This document shows, one piece after another, positions 8,950-17,900 of a stretch of 64,000 nt of DNA. The DNA comes from Hyphomicrobiales bacterium (GTDB lineage: Bacteria > Pseudomonadota > Alphaproteobacteria > Rhizobiales > Rhizobiaceae): positions 62,001-126,000 of the forward strand of contig UCJU01000014.1 in the NCBI GenBank assembly GCA_900472925.1. Direction: 5' to 3'. A model generated the notes under the pieces. It did no database searches, was not told where the DNA came from, and saw only the letters and a program-made list of their open reading frames with translations. A program made the position numbers and the translations under genes. Every line of letters begins with the position of its first letter. Position 1 is the stretch's first letter.

Positions 8950-9531
8950 TCAGCCGAGGCAGAAATTTCTCGCATTGGCGGTCCACTGTCCGTAGCCGGT
9001 CGCAATGAGATTGCTGATCACCCTGCACACGTATCGTTGCTGGGCGGGGTCGTTGTTGGGGCCCGCGTGGTACCGGGCGACCGCCATCGTCCATGTGTCG
9101 TGTCGGTCGTGGAGCCGTTTCAGGAATTGCGCAGCGTAAGCAACGTTCTTTGCCGGGTCGAACATGTCGGCAATGGAGCTGAATTCCGCGCCATGAAAAT
9201 AGACGTTGATCTGCATGCAGCCAATGTCGATCAGCTTCGCGCCGCCCCGCTGGGCACCCTCGACCAGCTGGTAGGCCTCCGGCAGACTTTCAGGAAAATA
9301 AGCCTTGCCTTCGATGTTGATGGCATAGGGGCTCAGTGAGCCCTTGCGCCCTGTTTCGGTCAATCCAACCGAATACAGGATGCCTTCCGGTATGCCATAT
9401 CGATCCGCCGCGGCATGTATCTGCCGCTCGCAATCGACTGTGGTGACCGGTTGTGATGCCTCACAGGTAAACGTGGTCAGGACGAGCGCTGGCAACGCGA
9501 GCAGGTATTTCAGGCTGTGAAACACTGTCAT
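8950..9531 (-). CDS. secreted lytic transglycosylase (SLT family)
   Basis: A 193-residue protein with a signal peptide (about residues 1-25, ending TFTCEASQ) and a goose-type/SLT lysozyme-like fold: RYGIPEGILYSVGLTETGRK places the catalytic Glu in the T-E-T-G context, followed by DIGCMQINVYFHG and AVARYHAGPNN. Such enzymes cleave peptidoglycan glycan strands; the position directly after fliK suggests a role in opening the wall for rod or stator assembly. Its start lies 71 bp inside the fliK reading frame, and the signal peptide is encoded within that overlap, so the start is well supported. The pairing with flagellar genes is inference, not proof of function. Confidence 0.88.
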   Translation of the reverse strand: MTVFHSLKYLLALPALVLTTFTCEASQPVTTVDCERQIHAAADRYGIPEGILYSVGLTETGRKGSLSPYAINIEGKAYFPESLPEAYQLVEGAQRGGAKLIDIGCMQINVYFHGAEFSSIADMFDPAKNVAYAAQFLKRLHDRHDTWTMAVARYHAGPNNDPAQQRYVCRVISNLIATGYGQWTANARNFCLG

Positions 9532-10912
9532 GGCTGATGGTCTCCTCTCTGGCGTTGCTTCCCGAGCGACGATAAAATTGTTCCTGTGGCTTTCCTTCCT
9601 GGCCGCGCTGCCCCTGCTGGGCGCTCTGCTGACCAGAATCCGCCGGCTGCCGGTTGCTCGTGCCGCTATCCTGACGGTCCGTGCTACTGGCCATTGTCAC
9701 CGTCACATTCTCCACGCTGAAACCGTGAGACTTCAGTGCATCCAAAATGGTGGAGCTATCTTTCTGCAGTTCGCTATAGCCTTTGAGCGTGTGAGCCGTC
9801 AGCTGCACGCTCAACTCATCTCCCACCAGCTTCATGGCCGCGGTGACGTGGCCGAGATCGACGGGTGTCATCTGTATCTTCAAGACATGGACCACCTGCC
9901 CGGTGCTTGAGATCATCGGAGAATTGCTTGTCTGGCCAGCCATGGCGGTTGCCCATTGCGGATCGGTCGCCATCGCGGTCGTAATAGCTGCGGCATTGGA
10001 TGTTTGCGCCATGCCGACGAAGCGTCTGCTTTCCACCACTTGAACGACGTCGGAGACATCACCTGAAGCCTTGGTGATATCGACCTTCGCGGAACCGTCT
10101 TCATTGGTGTCGAAATGAAGATCAAGCGCCGGTGCATCCTGCTTTTGCAATCTTACAACGGGCGATCCTGTGACAGCGCCATCAGCAAGCGGATCGCCAC
10201 CGGTCGATGCTCCCGGCACAGTCACCAATGTGGAGCTTGCGTCATTGCTTGCAGGTGCGGCCTTCTGCTGAGCAGATTGATCGATCGGCATCACTGTCGA
10301 AGCGAGAAGCGACAGCAGGTCGTTGTTTTCGTTAGAGGCTTCAGGCAAGGCAATGTCTGCATCGTCAGTGCTATCGCTTTCGTCGACAACATCGTCAGTC
10401 GTCGGTGCCGCAGTCGTTGAAGACGGCTTGCTCAATGCGGTCACGAGCTTTGCCAGATCGCTCATCAGAGGCAATGGTACAGCCTCATCCGCAGATGTCA
10501 GGGGCGGTGCGGCAACTGCTACACTTACCTCCACGGGTTGGGTGTTCTGAGGCGCATCTGGCTGCGTGGGTAATGCAGTTTGTGTCGCAGGCTCCGTTGG
10601 GAGCACCTTGCTCGCGTCGAGGAAGATTGCCGTTGGCACAATGGTTTTGTTGCTGGCGGTGGTCGGCGCCGCACTCACTGGCGGCGCGTCGGCCACATCG
10701 GGCTCGACGGCGTCAGCCGGAGAGGCTTCTGAAGTGTCGGGTTTTTCAGGCTGGCTGGATGCAGAGGGCTTAGGAGGAGCCGCTTTGTCGAGGGAACCCA
10801 AAGTATCCGAAAAGCCCGAACCGCCACGTTTTGAGGCGCTATCTCGGTCCTGGCGGCTTGCCTGATTAACGGTGTCAGCGCTTGCAGGAACAATGGTCTT
10901 TAAGACGTTCAT
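9461..10912 (-). CDS. fliK: flagellar hook-length control protein FliK (formerly MotD)
   Basis: FliK measures hook length and switches export specificity at FlhB. The 483-residue protein has a long low-complexity Pro/Ala/Thr/Ser/Asp-rich N-terminal half, typical of the molecular ruler. It ends in the compact Flg_hook domain at about residues 335-410 (VHVLKIQMTPVDLGHVTAAM and ELSVQLTAHTLKGYSELQKD), followed by a Gln/Gly-rich tail. In rhizobia this gene was first called motD and lies after motB and motC, as here (1-bp gap to motC). The 3' end overlaps the transglycosylase gene. Confidence 0.92.
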   Translation of the reverse strand: MNVLKTIVPASADTVNQASRQDRDSASKRGGSGFSDTLGSLDKAAPPKPSASSQPEKPDTSEASPADAVEPDVADAPPVSAAPTTASNKTIVPTAIFLDASKVLPTEPATQTALPTQPDAPQNTQPVEVSVAVAAPPLTSADEAVPLPLMSDLAKLVTALSKPSSTTAAPTTDDVVDESDSTDDADIALPEASNENNDLLSLLASTVMPIDQSAQQKAAPASNDASSTLVTVPGASTGGDPLADGAVTGSPVVRLQKQDAPALDLHFDTNEDGSAKVDITKASGDVSDVVQVVESRRFVGMAQTSNAAAITTAMATDPQWATAMAGQTSNSPMISSTGQVVHVLKIQMTPVDLGHVTAAMKLVGDELSVQLTAHTLKGYSELQKDSSTILDALKSHGFSVENVTVTMASSTDRQDSGTSNRQPADSGQQSAQQGQRGQEGKPQEQFYRRSGSNAREETISHDSVSQPEIPARVASARPDHVYL

Positions 10913-10913
10913 T

Positions 10914-12167
10914 CTATCTCTCCTCCTGCTTCAACAGGGAGTCTATCTCGTTCAAACGAGCGCGACTCTTGTCAAAGAATTCTCTCAAAGGCGGTCCGGC
11001 GACGGCCTGCCCAGACTGCTTCTGAGCGTCGCCATCGTCATTGCTGGCAGAAAGCACAGCACCTCCCCCACCAACTGGATCGTCGCCCTGGCCTGATACG
11101 GAACCGGGAGCAGCTGGCACTCTGACAATCTGCTCGGCGATCGCCTGTGCCGCGTCACGCAGTGCAACATCACGCGGCGACAATTCGTCGTTCGGTATGC
11201 TCGCCAGTGTGTCCGTAGCGCTATGGACTGCATCGCTTGGAACACCCGCCAAGCCGGAATAAAGCTTCGATAGGGGCGCACGCGACGTGTCGCCTGTCTT
11301 CGACGTCAGCCCCTCGGCCTCGTCTGTTGCAAAACGCGCCAGCTCCACCTGCCCCCGCAAAGAGGCTTGACGCGCAATGCGCAGATAGATTTCCTCGGCG
11401 CGTTCGGGGTCCATCAAATCCGCGATCTCAACCACATTGTCTTTGGAGACCGAACCGTAGCTTTCAACAACGAAGCCAACAAAGAGGTCGGCAAACTGCG
11501 AGGCATAGGGCGAGTGCAGAAATCTGACCGCATATTTTCGGACATATTCGAGGGTCTTGTCGTGTTGTTTGGTCTGGATCATCGCGATGATCGAGCGTCG
11601 CAGTGCCGCTTCTTCGATGATCGTGCCGGGAGCAGTGAGGCGTGCGTCATCAAAGAAAACCAGCGATGCCGCTGGATCTCTCGTCACGGCAATATTGCCG
11701 GCGATCAACATCAGATACGGACCAAGAACACCATTGCGGTATTCAGGAAGAATGTCGGTGATGATCTTTTCGACCTGTCCCCCACGCCCGCTGAAATATT
11801 TCTGCAAGACGTTGATGACGCGGGAATCGAAATGTCCCTGCACATCACGCGCAACGAGATAGTCGAGCGTTTGCGGATTGCCACCACTCATGATGTAGGC
11901 AAGCGCCGCATCGGCATTTCGTGAATCTTCGAAAATCGATGCGTCGGCCGTTCTCAGGGTCGTATCGATGGTTTCCAGAAGATATTTCTGCATTTCCCGC
12001 GCGGAATGATCGCCCATGACGACGGAGTCCTGGACGAACTGGAGGGATCGCAGGATTTTCGCAGGCGGCAGATCGCTCTGAGCGTAGCCGTAGCTGGCGC
12101 TGGCCAACCAAGGAATGCCTAGGAACAAGACAGCAATGCGGGTCGCTTTCATCATCCGCTGCCTCAA
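10914..12167 (-). CDS. motC: periplasmic motility protein MotC
   Basis: MotC is a rhizobial periplasmic protein that associates with MotB and is needed for flagellar rotation. The 417-residue product has an N-terminal signal segment ([25 protein letters not shown]) and the family core starting [24 protein letters not shown]. The C-terminal part is low-complexity Gly/Ala/Asp. The start overlaps the motB stop by 4 bp. A downstream Met at residue 6 could be the true start without changing the signal peptide. Confidence 0.93.
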   Translation of the reverse strand: MRQRMMKATRIAVLFLGIPWLASASYGYAQSDLPPAKILRSLQFVQDSVVMGDHSAREMQKYLLETIDTTLRTADASIFEDSRNADAALAYIMSGGNPQTLDYLVARDVQGHFDSRVINVLQKYFSGRGGQVEKIITDILPEYRNGVLGPYLMLIAGNIAVTRDPAASLVFFDDARLTAPGTIIEEAALRRSIIAMIQTKQHDKTLEYVRKYAVRFLHSPYASQFADLFVGFVVESYGSVSKDNVVEIADLMDPERAEEIYLRIARQASLRGQVELARFATDEAEGLTSKTGDTSRAPLSKLYSGLAGVPSDAVHSATDTLASIPNDELSPRDVALRDAAQAIAEQIVRVPAAPGSVSGQGDDPVGGGGAVLSASNDDGDAQKQSGQAVAGPPLREFFDKSRARLNEIDSLLKQEER

Positions 12168-13471
12168 CTATCCTCTAGCAAGATTTCGATGCGGCGGTTT
12201 GCTCCATTCAACGGATCGTCCGTTGTCTGCAGGCGCCGATCGGCAAAGCCCGACAGTTGCTTGATGCGCGTCTCATCCAGACCGCCGCGCGACAACATGA
12301 AGTACGCCGCATGCGCGCGGTCCATCGACAGCGTCCAGTTGTCTTTTCCATCGCTGCTATAGGGCCGCGCATCGGTATGACCACGAATGATGACGGCACC
12401 TTTCTGCTTGCTCAGAACCTGACCGATCTTTTCCATTGCCAGCACGAGATCCTTCTGCGGAACCGCAGAACCAATGCCGAACATGGCAGTATTGGCCTTT
12501 TCAGAAATCGTGATCAACGTACCGCCCTCGGCAGGCGTGACGACGATGCCTTCAGCAAGCTTTCCGGCAACTCCCGCAACCTGCTGAGCAATCTCATCGC
12601 GCAGCTCGTCTGTCGTCGTTTCCTGCTTGGCATCTGCCTTGGAATTCGCGGATGTATCGGCCTTGGCCGTTTTCGCCTTGCCTGGCTTTATGGGCGTCTC
12701 ACCTATTTCATCGGCGGAGCCCGGATCGACCTTCTGTGCCTTGATGTCGGTCGCCTGCAAAGGGGCCGATGGGTCGCTGTCGTTAATGACACTGGCCATG
12801 TCCTGCGGGACGACTGCAGCTTTCGGATCTGTCTTCTTCTGCGCCTTTTCAGGCAGCGCTGTATCCTGGATCGCTACCCCACCCTGGTCGGGGCGAACAT
12901 CGACCTGCTTGCTCCAGAAATCCGGATCGAACGGGTCGCGGTAGGCCTCGCCGCCGGACGCGCCGGTTGACGGACCGGAATTGCTGGCACCGCCCTCGCC
13001 CTTGGCGCTGACATTGGCCTGCTGTCCAACTTCCTGCGCGATTTCGGCCAGAACCGCATAGGGGTTCTCGAAAAATGCAGCTTCCGAATAGGACGTCTTG
13101 TCACCGGAAGACGACGTCATGTCGTCGCCGCTTGCAGCAGCGGCCGCATCCTGCGCCTTCTCAGCTTTCGTTTCGGACTTTTGCTGCGTCTGCTCGCCCT
13201 TGGCGGTTTTCGCGGGCTGCTTCATTCCCTTGTCGGCAGGTTTTTCGTCCGTCAGCTTGATGGGATTGAAATAGCTGGCGACGGAGGCCTTGGTTTCCTC
13301 ATTCGCGGCGTTGACCAGCCACATGACGAGAAAGAAAGCCATCATCGCGGTCATGAAATCCGCATAGGCAATTTTCCAGGCACCGCCATGCGCACCGTCA
13401 TGACCGCCTTTGTGGCGCTTGACGACGATGATCTCATTTTTGCCGTGATGGTGATTTTCGCCTTCACTCAT
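12164..13471 (-). CDS. motB: flagellar stator protein MotB
   Basis: MotB forms the peptidoglycan-anchored half of the MotA/MotB proton channel. The 435-residue protein has a His-rich cytoplasmic N-terminus and one transmembrane helix (about 35-57) with the proton-carrying Asp at residue 38 ([20 protein letters not shown]). A long Ala/Lys/Asp-rich periplasmic linker follows, then a C-terminal OmpA-like domain ([36 protein letters not shown]). It is longer than enteric MotB (308) because of the linker, as usual in rhizobia. motA is not adjacent but lies about 50 kb away at 62733. Confidence 0.96.
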   Translation of the reverse strand: MSEGENHHHGKNEIIVVKRHKGGHDGAHGGAWKIAYADFMTAMMAFFLVMWLVNAANEETKASVASYFNPIKLTDEKPADKGMKQPAKTAKGEQTQQKSETKAEKAQDAAAAASGDDMTSSSGDKTSYSEAAFFENPYAVLAEIAQEVGQQANVSAKGEGGASNSGPSTGASGGEAYRDPFDPDFWSKQVDVRPDQGGVAIQDTALPEKAQKKTDPKAAVVPQDMASVINDSDPSAPLQATDIKAQKVDPGSADEIGETPIKPGKAKTAKADTSANSKADAKQETTTDELRDEIAQQVAGVAGKLAEGIVVTPAEGGTLITISEKANTAMFGIGSAVPQKDLVLAMEKIGQVLSKQKGAVIIRGHTDARPYSSDGKDNWTLSMDRAHAAYFMLSRGGLDETRIKQLSGFADRRLQTTDDPLNGANRRIEILLEDS

Positions 13472-14108
13472 CAGCCAAACCCCGTGCGTTCTGGAAAAAC
13501 TCTGCCAGTCTCGTCATCAAAATTGAGCTATCCATCTGAACTTTAATGTCAATATCAGGTGAAACATCGTAGTCGATCTGGTTGTCGACCGGTCCCAGAC
13601 CCTCGCGGATTTTGGACAAGAGATGCTCCGGCCCGGTTATCTTGATCGTTCCGGCAAACCCGCCTTCGATCTCGCGGATGATCTGGACGCAGAGATCCGC
13701 TGCGGTGTCTTTGGCAAGTTCCCGCTCCATGACAACCGAGAACAAACGAAAGCACGCGCTTTCGACGTTGTCTGCAATCATCTGCTTCATCGAGATGACC
13801 GAGGTCGCCAGATGCGTTGCGATCTCTTCCTCATACTGGGTCCGTATCGCCTCCAGCTCCTGCACATGAGTTGCACGCAGTGCTTCCAGCTCGGTCTCTT
13901 GATTAAGACGTTGCTCTCGCCGACCCGCCTCTTCCCCCTCGGCAAAAGCCTTGCGCTTCTCCTCATCGAGATCGATCGAGATTTCGGGCTCCGGCAGCCA
14001 GTTGCTTTCGAAGCCAGAGATGGGTGTATCCAACGCCATGACATCAGGCACTTCAGGCGGTGTGAACTGGCTGAAATCCTTGAGATATTTTGCCAAAGCT
14101 CCGCTCAT
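13464..14108 (-). CDS. FliH-like flagellar protein (tentative)
   Basis: A 214-residue protein read from the ATG at 14108, which has GCGAGG upstream; a longer frame to 14180 adds 24 unlikely residues. It has an acidic N-terminal region, a long charged coiled coil at about residues 45-95 ([20 protein letters not shown]) and a globular C-terminus ending [20 protein letters not shown]. The pattern of coiled coil then alpha/beta C-terminal domain ([19 protein letters not shown]) resembles FliH/YscL, the regulator of the export ATPase FliI. Its stop overlaps motB by 8 bp, and it heads the fliH-like-motB-motC-fliK-transglycosylase operon. The assignment to FliH is by architecture, not firm sequence recognition. 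Confidence 0.6.
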   Translation of the reverse strand: MSGALAKYLKDFSQFTPPEVPDVMALDTPISGFESNWLPEPEISIDLDEEKRKAFAEGEEAGRREQRLNQETELEALRATHVQELEAIRTQYEEEIATHLATSVISMKQMIADNVESACFRLFSVVMERELAKDTAADLCVQIIREIEGGFAGTIKITGPEHLLSKIREGLGPVDNQIDYDVSPDIDIKVQMDSSILMTRLAEFFQNARGLADE

Positions 14109-14268
14109 ACACGCACCTCGCCAGCAATCGCGCTTGTCTTTTCTATGGAGAAGAAAATCATGAAATAATCCGCAAGGCATTCAGATAGGGCCAGCAGAGC
14201 GATTTCGCATTCTCGATGAGAACGCGAAAACCCGGCAGCAATTCAGTGTCCTAAGGTAGAGGGTCAAA

Positions 14269-14277
14269 CTTGTGCGA
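14269..14277 (-). promoter_or_regulatory. candidate motility-regulon box upstream of fliH-like/mot operon
   Basis: The coding strand reads TCGCACAAG, within ATCCTCGCACAAGTTT, 161 bp before the proposed FliH-like start at 14108. It is identical to the boxes before motA and flgF. Confidence 0.5.
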
Positions 14278-14297
14278 GGATGAACCTTTGCCCGACA

Positions 14298-15263
14298 TCA
14301 CGAAAAGAGGGTTGCAAGGCTCTTGCGATGATTGTTGGCAAGCGACACCACTTCCACAGCCAAATCGCGCTGCGTCTTGTAAGCCGTCAGCTTGGTGGAC
14401 TCTTCCTCCATGTTGGCATCGACCAGGCGGCTGACGCTCTTATCCATGGAATCCTTGAGCGAGCTGACGAAAGTGGTCTGCTGATCCATTCGGCTCGACA
14501 TGGTGCCAATCGAGCCGCCAAGCTGGTTCAGCTTTGTCGACAATTGGCCGACGACATAGACCATATCATCAAGCTGGTCCTTAGTGGTGCTGTCCGAAAC
14601 GGCGATTTCAGTGCCGGTAATTCCTGTCGCCGATCCCGCGTTCAGAAGATAATAATCGCGAGCTGGCGAGGCGGTAGCGCCATCACGCGCACTTGCGTCC
14701 ACCGCGCCAGTCAACAATCCTCGGCTCGCATCGCTGGTGTCCACCATTGTCGTTTGCGCTGTATCAACTGTCAGATGCTGCAGGGCAATGCCGCCGGATG
14801 CATCCTTATGAAAGGCGAACGGTACCGATTTTGTCGCGGGAAGCTGCTCGGCCGTGTTGTACAACCAGTTATCGCCGGAAAAGCTGGCAGCCTGCGACAC
14901 CGATTTCAAATTGTTCTTCAAAGCGCTGATCGCAGCATTGATCTGGCTTCTGTCTGCACCCGGCTCATATGCCGTCGTCAGCTGCTTCATGACCTGATCG
15001 ACCACACCGATCATCGACGTCACCGCTTCGTAAGCCGTATCCGCCTTCGATGCGCCAAGATTGAGGGCATCACCCACGCTTGCCAAAACGCTGGAGTCCG
15101 ATTTCAGATTGGTAGCGGTTGACCAGTATCCTGAATTATCCGCCGCAGACGCAATCTTGTAGCCGGAGGTGACGCGCTCCTGTGTCTTTGCCAACGTGTC
15201 GTTGCTGAACAAAAGCGTCTGAAGTGCACTCTGCACAGAGCCGGAGGAAATAATCTTGGTCAT
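14298..15263 (-). CDS. divergent flagellin (FlaD-like)
   Basis: Flagellin monomers are exported and polymerise into the filament. This 321-residue protein is read from the ATG at 15263 (MTKIISSGSVQSALQTLLFS), 8 bp after GCAGG; an upstream ATG at 15296 lacks a ribosome binding site. It keeps the N-terminal TQERVTSGYKIASAADNSGY and C-terminal VDANMEEESTKLTAYKTQRD segments but differs from the other three flagellins in the middle and is longer. It is likely a minor filament subunit, comparable to FlaD of Agrobacterium. It has its own upstream region (283 bp) with a TCACGCAAG box and a TTAAC element. Confidence 0.9.
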   Translation of the reverse strand: MTKIISSGSVQSALQTLLFSNDTLAKTQERVTSGYKIASAADNSGYWSTATNLKSDSSVLASVGDALNLGASKADTAYEAVTSMIGVVDQVMKQLTTAYEPGADRSQINAAISALKNNLKSVSQAASFSGDNWLYNTAEQLPATKSVPFAFHKDASGGIALQHLTVDTAQTTMVDTSDASRGLLTGAVDASARDGATASPARDYYLLNAGSATGITGTEIAVSDSTTKDQLDDMVYVVGQLSTKLNQLGGSIGTMSSRMDQQTTFVSSLKDSMDKSVSRLVDANMEEESTKLTAYKTQRDLAVEVVSLANNHRKSLATLFS

Positions 15264-15370
15264 GGTACCTGCATCGGACGGAGAGTCATAGGACATGCCA
15301 TGTATCTGGCGAAAGCCGCACTCTCATCATGAAGAGGCGTGGATGCGACGCGGTATGACCGCTGCATGGC

Positions 15371-15382
15371 TTAGAGTTAACG
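15371..15382 (-). promoter_or_regulatory. TTAACTCTAA element upstream of divergent flagellin
   Basis: The coding strand reads CGTTAACTCTAA about 110 bp before the start codon. Related TTAACTATA elements precede two other flagellins (16559 and 17714). It may be a promoter or activator site. Confidence 0.3.
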
Positions 15383-15431
15383 AAATGTGAATCCCGTTAC
15401 AAGCGTTTTACACGCTCAAGCTATGGCGAAC

Positions 15432-15440
15432 CTTGCGTGA
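15432..15440 (-). promoter_or_regulatory. candidate motility-regulon box upstream of divergent flagellin
   Basis: The coding strand reads TCACGCAAG, 169 bp before the start at 15263, the same 9-mer as in front of flgE. Confidence 0.4.
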
Positions 15441-15484
15441 CACGGGCCGGTGGCGAAGGTTTTGACGATTTTATCTAAACCCCG

Positions 15485-15526
15485 TAAAAAACGAAAAAAC
15501 CGCGCCTCCTTTCGGGAAGCGCGGCC
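15485..15526 (-). terminator. intrinsic terminator of flagellin gene 15547-16425
   Basis: On the minus strand a GC-rich hairpin CCGCGC...GCGCGG is followed by TTTTTTCGTTTTTT. It ends the flagellin transcript about 20 bp after the stop codon. Confidence 0.85.
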
Positions 15527-15546
15527 TGTTGTAGAAGGAATAAAAT

Positions 15547-16425
15547 TTACTGACGGAAGAGCGACATGATGTTCTGAGCGCTGGAATTCGCAATCGACAG
15601 CGACTGGATGGCCAGCTGCTGCTGCGTCTGAAGCGCGGACAGTTTGGCTGATTCCTCTTCCATGTCAGCATCGACCAGACGGCTGACGCCTGCTTCCATG
15701 GCATCCGACAATTTCGCGGAGTATGCATCCTGAAGGTCGATACGGGTCTGAAGTGCGCCGATAGCCGCAGCCGAGTCCGTCAATCCGCTCATCGCGGTTT
15801 CGACGGTGTTCATGAAGGCATCGATCTCGCCCTGCGTGGACATGCTTGTCAGAGCAACGCTCATGATGCTTCCAAGAATACCGCCGGCTCCGACACCCGA
15901 TGTAATCGACTCGAACATGGCGTAGGAGCCGATGTTGAATTTTGCTGTCGTGACGCTGACGCCGCCGCTTGCGTTGCGGATGAAGCCGTCGACCACACTT
16001 GCCTCAGTTGCGAGGCCGTGAACCATCCAGTTCTCACCGGAGAACGAGGCACCCTGTGCGATTGCGGACAGCTGTTCCTGAAGTTTGCCGATTTCGAGCT
16101 GAATCTGGCCTTTGTCGGTGGATTGTTCGCTGGCAGTAACCAGCTTTGCCTTGATCTCGTCGACGGCGCTGATGGCGCTTTCCATCGCCGCATAGGCGGT
16201 ATCGACCTTGGCCGCGCCGACACCCAGAGCATCAGAAGCAGCGTTCAGCGCTTTGTTGTCCGAGTTCATGGTGGTGGAGATGGACCAGTAAGCTACGTTG
16301 TCTTTCGCCTGCCCAACGCGGAAACCGGATGATACGCGATCCTGTGTGTTGGAAAGATTTGTGTTGATCGAGCGCAAGGTCTGAAGCGCAGACATTGCAG
16401 AGGTGTTTGTCAAAATACTGGTCAT
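15547..16425 (-). CDS. fla: flagellin
   Basis: A 292-residue filament subunit with the canonical rhizobial flagellin termini: MTSILTNTSAMSALQTLRSI at the start and a C-terminal VDADMEEESAKLSALQTQQQ followed by SSAQNIMSLFRQ. The variable centre (about 130-210) is compact, so the protein is small like other rhizobial flagellins (about 300). It is closely related to the next two flagellins (16744 and 17901) and clearly a paralogue by tandem duplication. It has its own leader with a CCGG stem-loop and its own terminator, so it is transcribed alone. Which of FlaA/B/C it matches cannot be said. Confidence 0.96.
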   Translation of the reverse strand: MTSILTNTSAMSALQTLRSINTNLSNTQDRVSSGFRVGQAKDNVAYWSISTTMNSDNKALNAASDALGVGAAKVDTAYAAMESAISAVDEIKAKLVTASEQSTDKGQIQLEIGKLQEQLSAIAQGASFSGENWMVHGLATEASVVDGFIRNASGGVSVTTAKFNIGSYAMFESITSGVGAGGILGSIMSVALTSMSTQGEIDAFMNTVETAMSGLTDSAAAIGALQTRIDLQDAYSAKLSDAMEAGVSRLVDADMEEESAKLSALQTQQQLAIQSLSIANSSAQNIMSLFRQ

Positions 16426-16515
16426 CTTCAGGGCGCCCCTTTGGCAATTCTTTAAGAAGAGACATTCCGGTCAAAGCCGGGAAACGCAGCAGGCAGCTTC
16501 ATGCTTACCGATCTA
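16426..16515 (-). promoter_or_regulatory. conserved flagellin 5' leader with stem-loop
   Basis: Reading toward the start codon: GCATGAAGCTG, a CCGG-CTTTGA-CCGG stem-loop, AATGTCTCTTC, then TTGCCAAAGGGGC containing the ribosome binding site. The same order occurs before the two neighbouring flagellins. It is a plausible FlbT target (inference from Caulobacter). Confidence 0.55.
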
Positions 16516-16558
16516 AAATCGTTCGGTGCGCTGTTTCGATGACCGCAGAAGACAGGTT

Positions 16559-16568
16559 TATAGTTAAC
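16559..16568 (-). promoter_or_regulatory. TTAACTATA element upstream of flagellin
   Basis: The coding strand reads GTTAACTATA about 140 bp before the start codon, matching an ATTAACTATAG element before the next flagellin. It is a possible promoter or Rem site. Confidence 0.35.
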
Positions 16569-16695
16569 AAAGATTTAATCGTAGGGATTTTTTCATTTGT
16601 ATAAATAGAAGATTAAGGCTGCATGCGCCCGCTAATCAAGAATAAGATATTGATAATATTATATAATTTTCTATTTTTGCGCGTTAATTTTTCTT

Positions 16696-16724
16696 AAAAA
16701 AAAAGCCGCGCAAATGCGCGGCCT
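16696..16724 (-). terminator. intrinsic terminator of flagellin gene 16744-17625
   Basis: A perfect hairpin GCCGCGC-AAAT-GCGCGGC followed on the minus strand by a run of nine T. Confidence 0.92.
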
Positions 16725-16743
16725 TTCCGTCTGATTTGAAGGA

Positions 16744-17625
16744 TTAACCTCTGAAGAGGGTCATGATGTTCTGCGACGAAGAGTTCGCAATCGACAGCGA
16801 CTGGACGGCCAGCTGCTGCTGGGTCTGCAGAGCCGAAAGACGTGCAGATTCCTCTTCCATGTCAGCGTCGACCAGACGGCTTACACCGGCTTTAATCGCA
16901 TCGCTCAGCTTGCTGGAATAGTCGTCCTGCATGTCGATACGCGAAGACAGAGCACCGAGAGCAGCTGCGCCGTCTGTGAGGCCGTCGAGAGCGGTCTGTA
17001 CAGTCGTCAGGAATGCGTCGATCTGACCCTGTGTCGAAATGCTGGTCAGAGCAACAGTCATAACAGCAGCCAGGACACCGCCGCTGCCAACGCCGCTGGC
17101 AATCGTGGAGAACATTGCGTAGGAGCCAGCGTTGAATGTCGCTGTCGTAACCTTGACCGAACCACCGGAGTCACGAATGAAGCCATCGACAACAGTGGTC
17201 TGAGAAGCGGTGGCGGCCTGAACTGCCCAGTTTTCTCCGTTGAACGAAGCGGCCTGACCGATAGATGTCAGCTGTTCCTGCAACTTGGTGATTTCGAGCT
17301 GAACCTGGTCCTTGTCGACAGATGTCTCGCTGGCGGTTGTGAGCTTGGCCTTGATTTCGTTGACGACGTCAATCGCGCTGTCCATGGCTGCATAAGCAGT
17401 ATCCACCTTGGCTGCACCAACGCCCAGTGCGTCAGTTGCGGCGCCGAGCGCTTTGTTGTCAGAATTCATCGTCGTGGAGATCGACCAGTAAGCGACGTTA
17501 TCAGCAGCCTTGCCGACTTTTTGACCGGACGAAACGCGTTCCTGCGTTGTGGAAAGATCAGAGTTGATTGAGCGGAGAGTCTGCAGTGCAGACATTGCAG
17601 ATGTGTTTGTCAAAATGCTGGTCAT
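16744..17625 (-). CDS. fla: flagellin
   Basis: A 293-residue filament protein, nearly the same as its two neighbours at both ends (start MTSILTNTSAMSALQTLRSI; end VDADMEEESARLSALQTQQQ and SSSQNIMTLFRG). Differences cluster in the surface-exposed middle. The codon-level similarity to the 17901 gene is very high over long stretches, indicating recent duplication or gene conversion. Monocistronic: leader at 17626-17710, terminator at 16696-16724. Ser/Thr in the central region (TASQTTVVDGFIRDSGGSVK) could be glycosylation sites for the OGT-like enzymes nearby; that is speculative. Confidence 0.96.
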   Translation of the reverse strand: MTSILTNTSAMSALQTLRSINSDLSTTQERVSSGQKVGKAADNVAYWSISTTMNSDNKALGAATDALGVGAAKVDTAYAAMDSAIDVVNEIKAKLTTASETSVDKDQVQLEITKLQEQLTSIGQAASFNGENWAVQAATASQTTVVDGFIRDSGGSVKVTTATFNAGSYAMFSTIASGVGSGGVLAAVMTVALTSISTQGQIDAFLTTVQTALDGLTDGAAALGALSSRIDMQDDYSSKLSDAIKAGVSRLVDADMEEESARLSALQTQQQLAVQSLSIANSSSQNIMTLFRG

Positions 17626-17710
17626 AGTATTAATTGCCCCTTTGGCAAGTACAATTGAAGGGACATTCCGGGTTCACCGGTAAACAACGATCAGCTTCAT
17701 GCCTGCCGAA
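17626..17710 (-). promoter_or_regulatory. conserved flagellin 5' leader with stem-loop
   Basis: GCATGAAGCTG, stem-loop CCGG-TGAAC-CCGG, AATGTCCCTTC and GCCAAAGGGGC precede the ATG in the same order as in the two sister genes. Confidence 0.55.
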
Positions 17711-17713
17711 TAC

Positions 17714-17722
17714 TATAGTTAA
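17714..17722 (-). promoter_or_regulatory. TTAACTATA element upstream of flagellin
   Basis: The coding strand reads ATTAACTATAG about 90 bp before the start codon, like the element at 16559-16568. Confidence 0.35.
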
Positions 17723-17843
17723 TTTTCGGCCGTCGTTTTGATAAACCCATCTAACATCATTAAGGTTAAAGACTTCCAAATATTGTATAAAAATTTAGTT
17801 AATTTCTAAATAAAATGAGTAATACTTTATTAATGAACGTAAA

Positions 17844-17872
17844 CAAAAAAAGCCGGACCTTTCGGTCCGACT
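17844..17872 (-). terminator. intrinsic terminator of flagellin gene 17901-18779
   Basis: Minus strand: hairpin AGTCGGACC-GAAA-GGTCCGGCT with one mismatch, followed by seven T. Confidence 0.9.
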
Positions 17873-17900
17873 TTTGGATTGCGTATTTTGGAAGACGATC

